Counted from the first letter of the stretch, positions 9,013 to 17,132 are shown. The stretch: 64,000 bases of DNA from Pirellulaceae bacterium (GCA_018402565.1 JAGYIQ010000001.1:1-64000), one strand, 5' to 3'. Notes: generated by a model not told the origin, from the sequence alone. A program made the numbers and translations.

Positions 9013-9630
9013 AGCAAACCTCGCTATCAGAATCGTGCTCGTGCTCGTAATCGTAATCGAAAACGAAAACGAGCCGCGAGTACGAGTACGAGTACCGCTG
9101 CGCTGAGTACGAGTACGAGGACCGCTGCGCTGAGTACGAGTACGAGGACCGCTGCGCTGAGTACGAGGACCGCTGCTGCGTTTAGTACGCTCGCTATCTG
9201 TCCGACGGACCTGTTGGCTACAGAGAACGGACGATGCGAAATGGGTAGCGGAATGCGTCAAGCATTTCGAGCGGAGAGAACAGGCACGACGCTCTGTTTC
9301 GACCTTGCAGCTCGTATTGGCTCGTGCTCGTAATCGTAATCGAAAACAAGCGCCGAGTACGAGTACGAGGACCGCTGCTGCGTTTAGTACGCTCGCTATC
9401 TGTCCGACGGACCTGTTGGCTACAGAGAACGGACGATGCGAAATGGGTAGCGGAATGCGTCAAGCATTTCGAGCGGAGAGAACAGGCACGACGCTCTGTT
9501 TCGACCTTGCAGCTCGTATTGGCTCGGCTCGTAATCGTAATCGAAAACAAGCGCCGAGTACGAGGACGAGGACCGCTGCCGCGAGGACGAGGACGAGGAT
9601 CGCGGGGGACTGAGTACGAGTTACCTAGCG
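9013..9630. repeat. TACGAG hexamer tracts and a 202-bp tandem duplication
   Basis: No convincing gene here. ctcgta/tacgag hexamer tracts flank a direct duplication of about 202 bp (copy 1 about 9159-9360, copy 2 about 9361-9562). Each copy contains the palindromic core gcggaatgcgtcaagcattt, which is also the core of the 53-bp array at 34.1 kb. Six-frame readings through this stretch are low-complexity (Arg/Thr/Ser-rich) and are treated as artefacts. Confidence 0.85.
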
Positions 9631-9672
9631 ATTTTTAATTTAGTTACTAACCACTAAATAGCAGGAACCACC

Positions 9673-11205
9673 ATGAACGACGCAGCGATTCGCAGCTTGC
9701 TGGACCATTTGCAGATCCAACCGCAACACCCGGGCGCGTGCCTGGGTCCGGACCAATGGCTGGCGGGTTCCGACCACCAGCGACTCCGATCGCACAACCC
9801 CACGACTGGCCAGGTCCTGGGAGAAGTCGTCTTGGCGGACGTCGCCACGTACCAACACTTGGTGCCGGCAGCGGAGCAAGCGTTTCTGAGTTGGCGCGAG
9901 GTCCCGGCTCCGCAGCGGGGCCAATTGATTCGCGACTTGGGCAATGCCTTGCGAGCCGATATCGAACCGTTGGGCACGCTCGTGTCCCTGGAGATGGGCA
10001 AGATCTTGCCGGAGGGCATCGGCGAGGTCCAAGAGATGATCGACATCTGCGACTTTGCCGTCGGTCTTTCGCGGCAACTCTGCGGCAGCACGATGCACTC
10101 CGAGCGGCCGGGCCATCGCATGTACGAACAGTGGCACCCCTTGGGTCCCGTCGGCATCATCAGCGCGTTCAACTTCCCGGTGGCGGTTTGGTCGTGGAAC
10201 GCCGCCTTGGCCGCGGTCTGCGGCGACACGATGATCTGGAAGCCATCCCTGCAAACGCCCCTGGTCAGCATCGCGGTGCAGCAGATCTGCAACCGAGTGA
10301 TGCGGGATCATGGTGTCACGGGACTGTTTAATCTATTGCTGGGGCCAGACGCCTCGGTGACGCAGGCGATGGTCGCTGATCCGCGGCTGCCGTTGATCAG
10401 CTTCACGGGTTCGACCGAGGTGGGCCGCCAGGTGGCAGGTGTGGTGGCCCAACGTCTCGGCCGCAGTCTATTGGAGTTGGGTGGCAACAACGCCTTGATC
10501 GTCCAGGCAGACGCCGACCTGGATCTGGCGGTTCGAGCCATCGTGTTCGGGGCGATCGGCACTGCCGGCCAACGCTGCACCACGACCCGCCGGCTGTTTG
10601 TGCAACAGTCCCTGGCCGAGGAACTCTGTCAACGTCTGGTGGCGGCCTACGAACAGATCCGTCCCGGCGACCCAACGCAGCCGGGAACGCTACTGGGGCC
10701 ACTGATCAGTGCCGCGGCAGTCGAGGCGTTTGAGGGGGCCGTGGCACAAGCGGTGTCCGAGGGCGGACAGGTTCTCACCGGTGGCCAGCCGTACCCCGGA
10801 CCGGGCCACTTCGTTCAGCCGACCCTGATCAAGATGCCCACCCAATCCGCTGTCGTCCGCCGCGAGACCTTCGCTCCAATTTTGTATATTTTGACTTACG
10901 AAGAATTGTCCGATGCGATCGCGGAGCAGAATGCCGTGTCCCAAGGACTGTCCAGCGCCTTGTTCACGCGAGATCTGATCAGTGCCGAGACCTTCTTGTC
11001 GGTGGCGGGCTCGGATTGCGGAATCGCGAATGTGAATATCGGCACCAGCGGCGCGGAGATCGGCGGGGCATTTGGCGGCGAGAAAGATACCGGAGGCGGT
11101 CGCGAGTCTGGCTCGGATGCGTGGAAAGTCTACATGCGGCGCCAGACCAATACCATCAATTGGTCCAAAAACCTGCCGTTGGCGCAAGGCATCCAGTTCG
11201 GCTGA
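9673..11205 (+). CDS. ALDH7-family aldehyde dehydrogenase (alpha-aminoadipate semialdehyde dehydrogenase-like)
   Basis: 510 aa, matching ALDH7 (antiquitin/AmaB) length. These enzymes oxidise L-2-aminoadipate 6-semialdehyde, in equilibrium with piperideine-6-carboxylate, to 2-aminoadipate with NAD in lysine or pipecolate breakdown. The catalytic Cys302 is in GTAGQRCTTTRR, an ALDH7-type signature; the general base Glu268 is in LELGGNNA; the cofactor-binding Lys190 is in WKPS; GST is at 246-248. The ATG follows CAGGAACCACC. The gene is alone between repeat-rich spacers, and no lysine aminotransferase gene is adjacent. The family call is strong. The exact substrate is inferred from the signature, since other ALDHs of this clade exist. 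Confidence 0.9.
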   Translation: MNDAAIRSLLDHLQIQPQHPGACLGPDQWLAGSDHQRLRSHNPTTGQVLGEVVLADVATYQHLVPAAEQAFLSWREVPAPQRGQLIRDLGNALRADIEPLGTLVSLEMGKILPEGIGEVQEMIDICDFAVGLSRQLCGSTMHSERPGHRMYEQWHPLGPVGIISAFNFPVAVWSWNAALAAVCGDTMIWKPSLQTPLVSIAVQQICNRVMRDHGVTGLFNLLLGPDASVTQAMVADPRLPLISFTGSTEVGRQVAGVVAQRLGRSLLELGGNNALIVQADADLDLAVRAIVFGAIGTAGQRCTTTRRLFVQQSLAEELCQRLVAAYEQIRPGDPTQPGTLLGPLISAAAVEAFEGAVAQAVSEGGQVLTGGQPYPGPGHFVQPTLIKMPTQSAVVRRETFAPILYILTYEELSDAIAEQNAVSQGLSSALFTRDLISAETFLSVAGSDCGIANVNIGTSGAEIGGAFGGEKDTGGGRESGSDAWKVYMRRQTNTINWSKNLPLAQGIQFG

Positions 11206-11256
11206 TGTAGCACTGGACAATCAAAACTCGCCCTTTGGGATCGACACTCGCACACA

Positions 11257-11382
11257 GATTCAGGCGGTTGACGATGCCCCAACCCGGAGCAACCGGGTGA
11301 CGGCCCAGCAAGAGGCCAATCGGATGGGTAAACCGCGAGAGGGGGGGAAGTACGCAGAGAAAAATCGACCGCCAGGATTTCT
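11257..11382 (+). repeat. dispersed repeat, copy 1 of about 125 bp
   Basis: Near-identical to 11706-11833. Both copies share gattcag-ggcggttgacgatgcccc-type left ends, agcaaccgggtgacggccca, and a block with seven G residues followed by aagtacgcagag. No coding signal is seen; the unit looks like a decayed or non-autonomous repeat. Confidence 0.8.
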
Positions 11383-11454
11383 TAGAGAAACCGGCGGGAG
11401 CAGCCTTGCCGGTCACTCACAGGAACATGATCTAGCAAAAGCCAGTTGGGATGG

Positions 11455-11618
11455 GGAACACTAATCTTCGCTAATCTTCGCTGATAGGTAACTGCCAGGA
11501 GATTGCAGAGACGAGTGAGCCTGTGAGGCACCGGCGGTTTGCTTACACTATCGTAGTTTCCAATCCTTTTTATTTTGCTATTTTAGGATTAGTGTCGATC
11601 AGTGTTAATTAGTGTTCC
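11455..11618. repeat. 164-bp element with terminal inverted repeats (ggaacactaat)
   Basis: The left end ggaacactaat (11455-11465) is the reverse complement of the right end attagtgttcc (11608-11618). Imperfect pairing extends further in on both sides (ctaatcttcgctaatcttcg versus a gtgtcgatcagtgttaatt-like stretch). There is no open frame inside. It sits between the two direct copies at 11257 and 11706. Only one copy is in this window. Confidence 0.6.
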
Positions 11619-11705
11619 GAAAATGCACGGAGGACCGTCGCTGCCGGCGAGATACAGGTGTGACGGGACAATCCACCGCCGAATTCTTGGATCAACATGC
11701 GCTAG

Positions 11706-11833
11706 TAGATTCAGACGATTGACGATGCCCCATGCGGAGCAACCGGGTGACGGCCCAGCAAGAGGCCAATCGGATGGGTAAACCGCGAGAGGGGGGGAAG
11801 TACGCAGAGGAAAACGACCGCCAGGATTTCGTG
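11706..11833 (+). repeat. dispersed repeat, copy 2 of about 125 bp
   Basis: Second direct copy of the 11257-11382 unit, with a few substitutions. It is followed by unrelated sequence (gtgatcgagtacaagaag) that has no good gene start. Confidence 0.8.
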
Positions 11834-11906
11834 ATCGAGTACAAGAAGACCGAGTTCACCGTAAGCAGCCGTTCTTGGCCTAAAGCCGTGGATGGATGCA
11901 AAAAAA

Positions 11907-12069
11907 GTAACCGTTCACGGGTGGGAGGTAATCCTCGGGGCTGGTGCATTCCGCAAGTCGGTTGGTTATCGGGGTAAACCGATGGCGTTCTCCAGTTGCT
12001 TTTGCTCGCAAACAACCGACTGGTTAGCCCGACTTGCTGCATGACACCCTACGAGGCGTGAACGGTTAC
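11907..12069 (-). repeat. 163-bp inverted-repeat element, GTAACCGTTCACG family (copy A1)
   Basis: Bounded by gtaaccgttcacg (11907-11919) and its exact reverse complement cgtgaacggttac (12057-12069). It is about 90% identical by eye to the reverse complement of 16922-17084, which has the same length of 163 bp. No open frame lies inside. Its right end is 2 bp from the T-run of the Hsp20 terminator. Confidence 0.85.
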
Positions 12070-12071
12070 CC

Positions 12072-12106
12072 AAAAAAGACGCCCACGTGTCGAGTTCGTG
12101 GGCGTC
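12072..12106 (-). terminator. Rho-independent terminator of the Hsp20 gene
   Basis: gacgcccacg (12078-12087) pairs perfectly with cgtgggcgtc (12097-12106). On the minus strand the hairpin is followed by six T residues. It is 64 bp past the Hsp20 stop. Confidence 0.85.
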
Positions 12107-12169
12107 CGGTGCTGGACGGGGTAGACCGGCTGGGTCCGCGCCGCATGCTTACTTGAGGTCGTTGCCACC

Positions 12170-12649
12170 TTATGCGGTGCGGATATCGATCTTCTTGGCC
12201 TGGGCTTCTTGGGCCTTGGGCACAATCACCGTCAACACGCCGTTGGACAATTCAGCCGAAACGTTTTGGTTCTCGACGGGTTCGCGAAACGCCAGGACCC
12301 GTTGGAACTTACCGAACTTGCGTTCGCGGACGTGAACGTGATTCTTCTCCTCGACCTTGGTCTCATGGCGTTGGCCGGTGATCGTCAGCAGGTCTTGCTT
12401 GAGCTCGACCGACACATCGTCGGACGAGAAACCGGGCAAGTCCAGGATCACGCGGAACTCTCGATCGCTCTCGACCACCTCCCAGGCCGGCACCCAGCCG
12501 TCGGAAGCGCTTCGCTCGCTGACCATTCGCGAGCCCGGCGTACCTTCACCAAAAAAATGGTTCATCACTTGATCGAAGTCCCACACCAATGGGTAGCGAG
12601 ACAGGACCGAACGAGAACCGGGACGATTGGAAACTTGGTTGGCGTTCAT
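12170..12649 (-). CDS. small heat-shock protein, Hsp20/alpha-crystallin family
   Basis: 159 aa. Small HSPs are ATP-independent cytoplasmic holdases that keep unfolding proteins soluble. The alpha-crystallin domain spans about residues 50-150, with the expected strands and the motif ELSNGVLTVIVPK near the end. A short N-terminal arm containing WDFDQVMNHFF and a C-terminal KKIDI tail (I-x-I type) suggest oligomer contacts. The ATG is preceded by AAGGAG at good spacing, and a strong terminator follows. No CIRCE (HrcA) operator is visible upstream. High confidence. Confidence 0.95.
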   Translation of the reverse strand: MNANQVSNRPGSRSVLSRYPLVWDFDQVMNHFFGEGTPGSRMVSERSASDGWVPAWEVVESDREFRVILDLPGFSSDDVSVELKQDLLTITGQRHETKVEEKNHVHVRERKFGKFQRVLAFREPVENQNVSAELSNGVLTVIVPKAQEAQAKKIDIRTA

Positions 12650-13221
12650 GATAAACTCCTTGGTTAAGTAAGGGACGTCTCGAGCATCCGCTCACGCCGG
12701 AACGAACGCTCGATTTCGGGCGCAGTGGCCCATGTGATTTCCTCAACAAGCCAGCCCCGTCGCCGAATCGTGCGAACTTCCTATCCGCCCGAGTGGCTCG
12801 GTGGCTCCACCAGCAATGATCATCGCCGTCTATCACGAAATGCAACGAGCGTGCCAATGTCAAAAAAATCTCGCTGGTCAGCAAAACATCGGACTACGAA
12901 TCGCCCGATTCGAAACTCATCATGGGGCACCCCTCGGTCGGGCTGGCGTCGACAAACCGGTAGATTCAGGCACCAGAGAGTACATTCGATCCAGCGACAC
13001 GAGCGAAGGTGTCAAGCTGTCAGTCGGTGGCGGGCCCAACTTGTCAGTTGACCGACAGCGGATGAGGGCAGCCAGAGGGGCAGCCAGAGGGGCAGAGCGC
13101 AGCAAGGGTCAAATCGTGAGAGGGTCAAATCCGTGACAGGGCAGGGTGCGGGAGACTGGGGTAGGGTGCCGGGTGCAATGTGCCGAGTCCCGTGCGCCGA
13201 GTGCCGTGCGCCATGTACAGT
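12650..13221. other. spacer without a recognisable gene
   Basis: About 570 bp. I see short direct repeats (agccagaggggc twice near 13072-13095) and no open frame with a plausible start, ribosome site and composition. It should contain the Hsp20 promoter, but no clear -35/-10 pair could be fixed by eye. Confidence 0.6.
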
Positions 13222-13551
13222 GTGCCGAAGGGCCGGGTGCCGTGTGCCGAAGGGCCGGGTGCCGTGTGCCGAAGGCCAGGTGCCGTGTGCCGAAGGCCAG
13301 GTGCCGTGCCGAAGGCCAGGTGCCGTGTGCCGAAGGCCAGGTGCCGTGTGCCGAAGGCCAGGTGCCGTGTGCCGAAGGCCAGGTGCCGTGTGCCGAAGGC
13401 CAGGTGCCGTGTGCCGAAGGCCAGGTGCCGTGTGCCGAAGGCCAGGTGCCGTGTGCCGAAGGCCAGGTGCCGTGTGCCGAAGGCCAGGTGCCGTGTGCCG
13501 AAGGCCAGGTGCCGTGTGCCGAAGGCCAGGTACAGTGTGCCGAAGGGCCTA
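13222..13551 (-). repeat. 21-bp tandem repeat, about 15 units, ending at a stop codon
   Basis: Units of gccgaaggccaggtgccgtg plus t repeat from about 13222 to 13545 with few changes. Because 21 is a multiple of 3 and the unit lacks stops, long artefactual frames run through on both strands. The minus-strand end of the array joins directly to the TAG stop (13549-13551) of the 67-aa membrane protein. Confidence 0.9.
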
Positions 13552-13752
13552 GACTTGCTCTCGCAGGGTGAACCAACTGAGCACCGCCAAGATCCCGCTG
13601 CTGGCGACAAACACGATATCGACGATCATGTTGGAGTATTTGAATGGCGCCAGCGCCACGTTGCCGGACATTCCCATCAGCAGATCCGCCAGGAACAGCA
13701 CGAACGTCAGGAGCGAGATCACCAAGGCGATGATGCACAGAACTTTAGGCAT
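13549..13752 (-). CDS. 67-aa two-helix membrane protein
   Basis: MPKVLCIIALVISLLTFVLF forms one membrane helix and a second covers about residues 38-60, with a short Asn/Lys-containing loop between. No named family is recognised; small proteins of this style are common near planctomycete metabolic genes. The start is supported by CGAGG upstream and a sigma-70-like promoter at 13803-13830. The stop codon is the first triplet of the 21-bp repeat array. Function unknown. Confidence 0.65.
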   Translation of the reverse strand: MPKVLCIIALVISLLTFVLFLADLLMGMSGNVALAPFKYSNMIVDIVFVASSGILAVLSWFTLREQV

Positions 13753-13802
13753 GAACGAACCTCGACGAGTGCCATAGGACGAATGGGTTAGCCGACGGGA
13801 CT

Positions 13803-13830
13803 AGTATAATTGCAAAAGCCGACTTGTCAG
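13803..13830 (-). promoter_or_regulatory. sigma-70-type promoter for the 67-aa membrane protein
   Basis: On the minus strand, CTGACA (13830-13825) and TATACT (13808-13803) are spaced by 16 bp, about 50 bp upstream of the ATG at 13752. Confidence 0.5.
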
Positions 13831-14137
13831 CGCGGTGTTCCGAGATTCTGGGGTAGCCAGGGTACTTTTTCTGGGTCGGTCCTACCGATCGTGACGACTG
13901 GAGTGCGGCGACGGCGTCAATTGGCTCCTCAGCACATACCATCGCTCCGCTCGTTTTGTCCTGGGTGGGCGATTATCATGGTCTCTGGGCCATCTGACGG
14001 ACGCTGGGCCATCTGCCGGAAGCTGGGCGGCGGGCGAGGCGACTTGTTTCAAGCGGGCGTTTGGTTGCACGTGGTCGGCGGGACCGAGTGTGATTTATAA
14101 ATGTTGTTTATTGGTTGGGAGTGGTGGCTTGAGTACG

Positions 14138-15304
14138 ATGACGGAGTTGGGGGTCGGTGCGGGTGTGCAAGCGAGATTGCGGGCCGGCATGCCCGTCGCT
14201 CAGCGTTGGGCGTACTTCGACCACGCCGCGGTTGGGCCACTGACTCGTGCGGCGGCGGACGCGATGGGTCGGTACGTGGCCCAGGCATCGGAGTCGGGCG
14301 ACGTGAACTGGCTGGAGTGGTCCGCCGGTGTGGAACGGACTCGGGCGGCCGCGGCCGAATTGATTGGCGCGTTGCCGGCGGAAGTGGCCTTGGTGCATAG
14401 CACCTCCGAGGGGATCTCGTTGGTGGCCGAGGGCCTGGATTGGCAGTCCGGCGACAACGTGGTGCTGCCGGCGGGCGAATTCCCCGCCAACGTTTATCCC
14501 TGGTTGCATCTACAATCCCGGGGGGTGGAGGTGCGGCAAGTCCCGATGCCGACACCGGCCTTGGATTACCAGCGTTTGGCCGACGCTTGCGATGCGCGGA
14601 CGCGGCTGATCACATGCTCGTGGGTGGGCTATGCGACGGGCTACCGCTGCGACCCGAGTCAGGTGGGGCAGATCGCCAAGCAGAAGGGCGCGTTTTTCTT
14701 ATTGGATGCGATTCAAGGACTCGGTGTCTTCCCGTTGGACGTGCGTCAGGCGGGGATCGATTTTTTGTCGGCCGACGGCCACAAGTGGCTACTGTCCCCC
14801 GAAGGCGCGGGCCTGGCTTATATCCGCGACGAGCTCCTGGAGCGATTGCGTCCACCGATGGTCGGCTGGAACAGCGTCGTCGCTCGTTATGACTTTCACA
14901 CGGTGGATCCGACCCTGCGTCCTGAAGCGGCTCGCTATGAGATCGGGGCCCAGAACATGATCGGGCAGCTGGGCTTCGGCGGCAGCCTCCAGACCTTGTT
15001 GGATCTGGGTTTGTCGCCGTCGAGTTGGGCGGTCGCTGAGCCGGTCCTAGCCTCGGTCGAGCGTTTGGCGGACGAGCTCCAGCGGCGTGGTGCGGTCGTG
15101 TCGCTGCCTCCGGCCGACCTACGCTCGGGCATTGTGATGTTCGATTTGCCGGGGCACGACCCGGTGGCCATTCGCCAGCACCTGTTGGAGCGAGGGATCG
15201 TCACGAGTTGTCGCGGTGGCCGCGTCCGCGTGGCGGTGCATGCCTACAATGATGAGAGCGATTTCCAGCAACTCTACCAAGCCTTAGAAGAGAGTCGTTC
15301 CTGA
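14138..15304 (+). CDS. class V aminotransferase family PLP enzyme
   Basis: 388 aa from MTELGVGA; in-frame ATG and TTG codons lie up to 48 bp upstream, so the start is uncertain. The PLP-binding Lys216 is in SADGHKWL and the cofactor Asp190 in LLDAIQGLG. The C-terminal SCRGGRVRVAVHAYN segment is the substrate-carboxylate region of the CsdA/isopenicillin N epimerase-like branch. The catalytic Cys loop of cysteine desulfurases (GxHC) is absent, so sulfur mobilisation is unlikely. The TGA stop overlaps the ATG of coaD by 1 bp, so the pair is translationally coupled. The substrate cannot be called from sequence. Confidence 0.88.
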   Translation: MTELGVGAGVQARLRAGMPVAQRWAYFDHAAVGPLTRAAADAMGRYVAQASESGDVNWLEWSAGVERTRAAAAELIGALPAEVALVHSTSEGISLVAEGLDWQSGDNVVLPAGEFPANVYPWLHLQSRGVEVRQVPMPTPALDYQRLADACDARTRLITCSWVGYATGYRCDPSQVGQIAKQKGAFFLLDAIQGLGVFPLDVRQAGIDFLSADGHKWLLSPEGAGLAYIRDELLERLRPPMVGWNSVVARYDFHTVDPTLRPEAARYEIGAQNMIGQLGFGGSLQTLLDLGLSPSSWAVAEPVLASVERLADELQRRGAVVSLPPADLRSGIVMFDLPGHDPVAIRQHLLERGIVTSCRGGRVRVAVHAYNDESDFQQLYQALEESRS

Positions 15305-15816
15305 TGGACACCGCCGTCTACACGGGCTCGTTCGACCCCATCACTGTCGGGCATTTGAATGTGATCCAACGCTCGAGTCGCCTGGTGCGACGGCTGATCG
15401 TGGGCGTGGGCATCAACGCGCAAAAGACCTGGTTGTTCACCCCAGAGGAACGTTGCGAGTTGATCCGCGACAGCATCCCGGAGTTGGACAATGTCGAGAT
15501 CCAAGTGTTCCAGGGCTTGGCGGTGAAATTTGTCCGCGATTGCGGGGCCAGGGTCATGATCCGCGGCGTGCGACCGCTGACCGACATCGACGCGGAGTTC
15601 ACCATGACCAGTGCCAACCGCCAATTGGACTCGGGGGTGGAAACCGTATTCTTGATGTCCGACCCCGGCTTCTCGCACGTTTCCAGCTCCCTGATCAAGC
15701 AGATCGCCCACTTGGCGGACGACGAACAATTGGCCAAGTTCCTACCACCGCAGATTATCGATCGGGTGCGGGAACGACTTAGCAGCCGAGTTCCCACGGG
15801 AGCCCGTGTGGAATAA
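15304..15816 (+). CDS. coaD: phosphopantetheine adenylyltransferase
   Basis: 170 aa, near the usual 159-170. CoaD transfers AMP from ATP to 4'-phosphopantetheine, the penultimate step of coenzyme A synthesis, in the cytoplasm. The nucleotidyltransferase motif TGSFDPITVGH is at residues 7-17 with its HxGH-like His. IRGVR and the C-terminal SSSLIK segment (the KMSKS-equivalent) are in the right places. The ATG shares one base with the upstream stop. High confidence. Confidence 0.96.
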   Translation: MDTAVYTGSFDPITVGHLNVIQRSSRLVRRLIVGVGINAQKTWLFTPEERCELIRDSIPELDNVEIQVFQGLAVKFVRDCGARVMIRGVRPLTDIDAEFTMTSANRQLDSGVETVFLMSDPGFSHVSSSLIKQIAHLADDEQLAKFLPPQIIDRVRERLSSRVPTGARVE

Positions 15817-15858
15817 GCTCCGGTTGCGGTGGAAGCCAACACAAACGGCCACAGCCGT

Positions 15859-15887
15859 TTGACTCGGTGTGTTGCGTGCAGCATAAT
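15859..15887 (+). promoter_or_regulatory. sigma-70-type promoter of the tRNA-Sec gene
   Basis: TTGACT at 15859-15864, a 17-bp spacer, and CATAAT at 15882-15887. The tRNA 5' end is 27 bp further on. The promoter lies wholly after the coaD stop, so the RNA gene looks independently transcribed. Confidence 0.7.
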
Positions 15888-15913
15888 CAAGCGAGGGTTG
15901 GTTGAGACATTTT

Positions 15914-16008
15914 GGAAGTGCGAGTTTCCCTGGTGGGGGCCACGGTCTTCAAAACCGGTGGACGGTGCGACAAGCACGGTCGGTGGGTTCGATTCCCATG
16001 CACTTCCG
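15914..16008 (+). tRNA. selC: selenocysteine tRNA, anticodon UCA
   Basis: A 95-nt RNA with an 8-bp acceptor stem (ggaagtgc with gcacttcc) and discriminator G, the bacterial tRNA-Sec hallmark. The anticodon loop cttcaaa puts TCA at 15949-15951. The D arm is long (gtttcc paired with gggggc around ctggt, including G-U pairs), there is a long variable arm (about 15960-15985), and the T loop is ttcgatt in a gtggg/cccat stem. CCA is not encoded. The outer anticodon-stem pair looks like an A-G mismatch. It reads UGA as selenocysteine together with SelA, SelB and SelD, whose genes are not in this window. High confidence. Confidence 0.93.
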
Positions 16009-16012
16009 TCCC

Positions 16013-16030
16013 GGGGCGTTATTGCCCCTT
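16013..16030 (+). terminator. short hairpin after tRNA-Sec
   Basis: ggggc (16013-16017) pairs with gcccc (16024-16028) around a 6-nt loop, followed by ttct. The stem is short and the T-run weak, so termination is plausible but not certain. Confidence 0.45.
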
Positions 16031-16056
16031 CTGTCGGCAAGGTGTGCCTTTTCCCC

Positions 16057-16743
16057 ATGAATATTATCGCAGCGAAACCCATCAACATGTGGCGCAGCGC
16101 GGCTCAGCGCGGGTATCGATCGCTGCTTGCCTGCTGCTGCGTCTGCTTCTGTCTGGGACTGTGGCCAGGTGTCGCGGCCGCTCAAGACCGCTTGCCGGTG
16201 GGCGCCGAGGCCCCAGCGTGGAGCGATCTATTGGGCACGGACGGCCAGCCGCACTCGTTGGCGGACCTGCAGGAGTTCGACTTTGTCGTCGTCTGCTTTA
16301 CCTGCAACACCTGCCCCTACGCGATCGACTACGAGGAGCGACTGATCGCTCTCCAACAGCGCTACGCTGAGGGGACGGACGGCCAGCCGCGCGTGGCAGT
16401 GGTGGCGATCAACGCAAACGACACACCCGCGGACCAAATGGATAAGATGCAAGCGCGAGCCACGGAGCGAGGGTTCCCGTTTGCCTACTTGCGCGACGCC
16501 GATCAAGCCGTGGCGAAAGCCTATCGAGCGGTCTATACCCCCGAATTTTTTCTATTGGACCGTGAGCGAAAAATTCGCTACCAAGGCGCCTTGGACGACA
16601 AGACCAAGGCCGATGAAGTGTCGCGTCAGTTCATCGTCGAAGCCATCACAGCCCTCCAAGCGAACCGCGAACCGAGTACCACGTACGAAGGTGCACGCGG
16701 CTGCAAGATCCGCTTCCCGAAACCCAAACGACGGGAAGACTAA
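16057..16743 (+). CDS. exported thioredoxin/redoxin-domain protein
   Basis: 228 aa. A signal-peptide-like stretch (about 18-42, Cys- and Leu-rich, ending GVAAAQD) suggests export. A redoxin fold follows, with the active-site CNTC at residues 83-86 inside FTCNTCPYAIDYEE and the conserved Pro before a strand (YTPEFFLLDRE). Members with this motif reduce or form disulfides, or handle peroxides, in the periplasm. The start at MNIIAAKP is used because anything further upstream would run through the tRNA gene; MWRSAAQ, 10 codons on, is an alternative. No selenocysteine codon replaces either Cys. High confidence in the fold, open substrate. Confidence 0.85.
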   Translation: MNIIAAKPINMWRSAAQRGYRSLLACCCVCFCLGLWPGVAAAQDRLPVGAEAPAWSDLLGTDGQPHSLADLQEFDFVVVCFTCNTCPYAIDYEERLIALQQRYAEGTDGQPRVAVVAINANDTPADQMDKMQARATERGFPFAYLRDADQAVAKAYRAVYTPEFFLLDRERKIRYQGALDDKTKADEVSRQFIVEAITALQANREPSTTYEGARGCKIRFPKPKRRED

Positions 16744-16873
16744 GGAAAAACAAAACGCAAATTTGAAACAAAACGCCACGAAAACACCGCAATTACAGCC
16801 CGTCAGCGACTGCCGAGGGCAGGGCTCAGCCATACAACAAACATCCCGCGCACCTTGTTTTGCACCTTTCGTG

Positions 16874-17084
16874 GTAACCGTTCACGATTGGTGGTCCGAT
16901 TGCGGGGCTGTTAAGTTCCACGTAACCGTTCACGCCTCGTAGGGTGTCATGCAGCAAGTCGGGCTAACCGTACGATCGTTTGCGAGTCAAAGCAACTGGA
17001 CAATGCTACCGGTTTGCCCCGAGAACCATCCGACTTGCGGAATGCACCAGCCCCAAGGATGACCTCCCACCCGTGAACGGTTAC
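16874..17084 (+). repeat. GTAACCGTTCACG-family element (copy A2) plus a solo end
   Basis: A complete 163-bp copy runs from gtaaccgttcacg at 16922-16934 to cgtgaacggttac at 17072-17084. It is nearly identical to copy A1 in reverse orientation. A second left end (16874-16886) stands 48 bp outside it without a partner, as if one copy had inserted next to or into another. The element lies 48 bp past the stop of the PhoX-like gene. Confidence 0.85.
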
Positions 17085-17132
17085 GGTTCCACAAGTCGGA
17101 TTGCTCGAGGGGTACGGTCGAGTCTGTTCGAA

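Noticed and set aside
8860-9638. Frames of about 100-130 codons in the tacgag region
   Set aside because: Arg/Thr/Ser-rich low-complexity translation of hexamer tracts, present on both strands, with no plausible start.
13109-13791. Frames of 140-209 codons on both strands through the 21-bp repeats
   Set aside because: They are produced by a stop-free repeat of 21 bp; no ribosome site and no non-repeat domain supports coding.
14138-15304. Cysteine desulfurase or selenocysteine lyase partner of SufE and tRNA-Sec
   Set aside because: The desulfurase Cys loop is absent and the genes are not in one operon; only the broad class V family can be supported.
15829-16056. N-terminal extension of the thioredoxin-like protein through the tRNA gene
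   Set aside because: The in-frame extension would translate the whole tRNA-Sec sequence; the start at 16057 directly before the signal peptide fits better.
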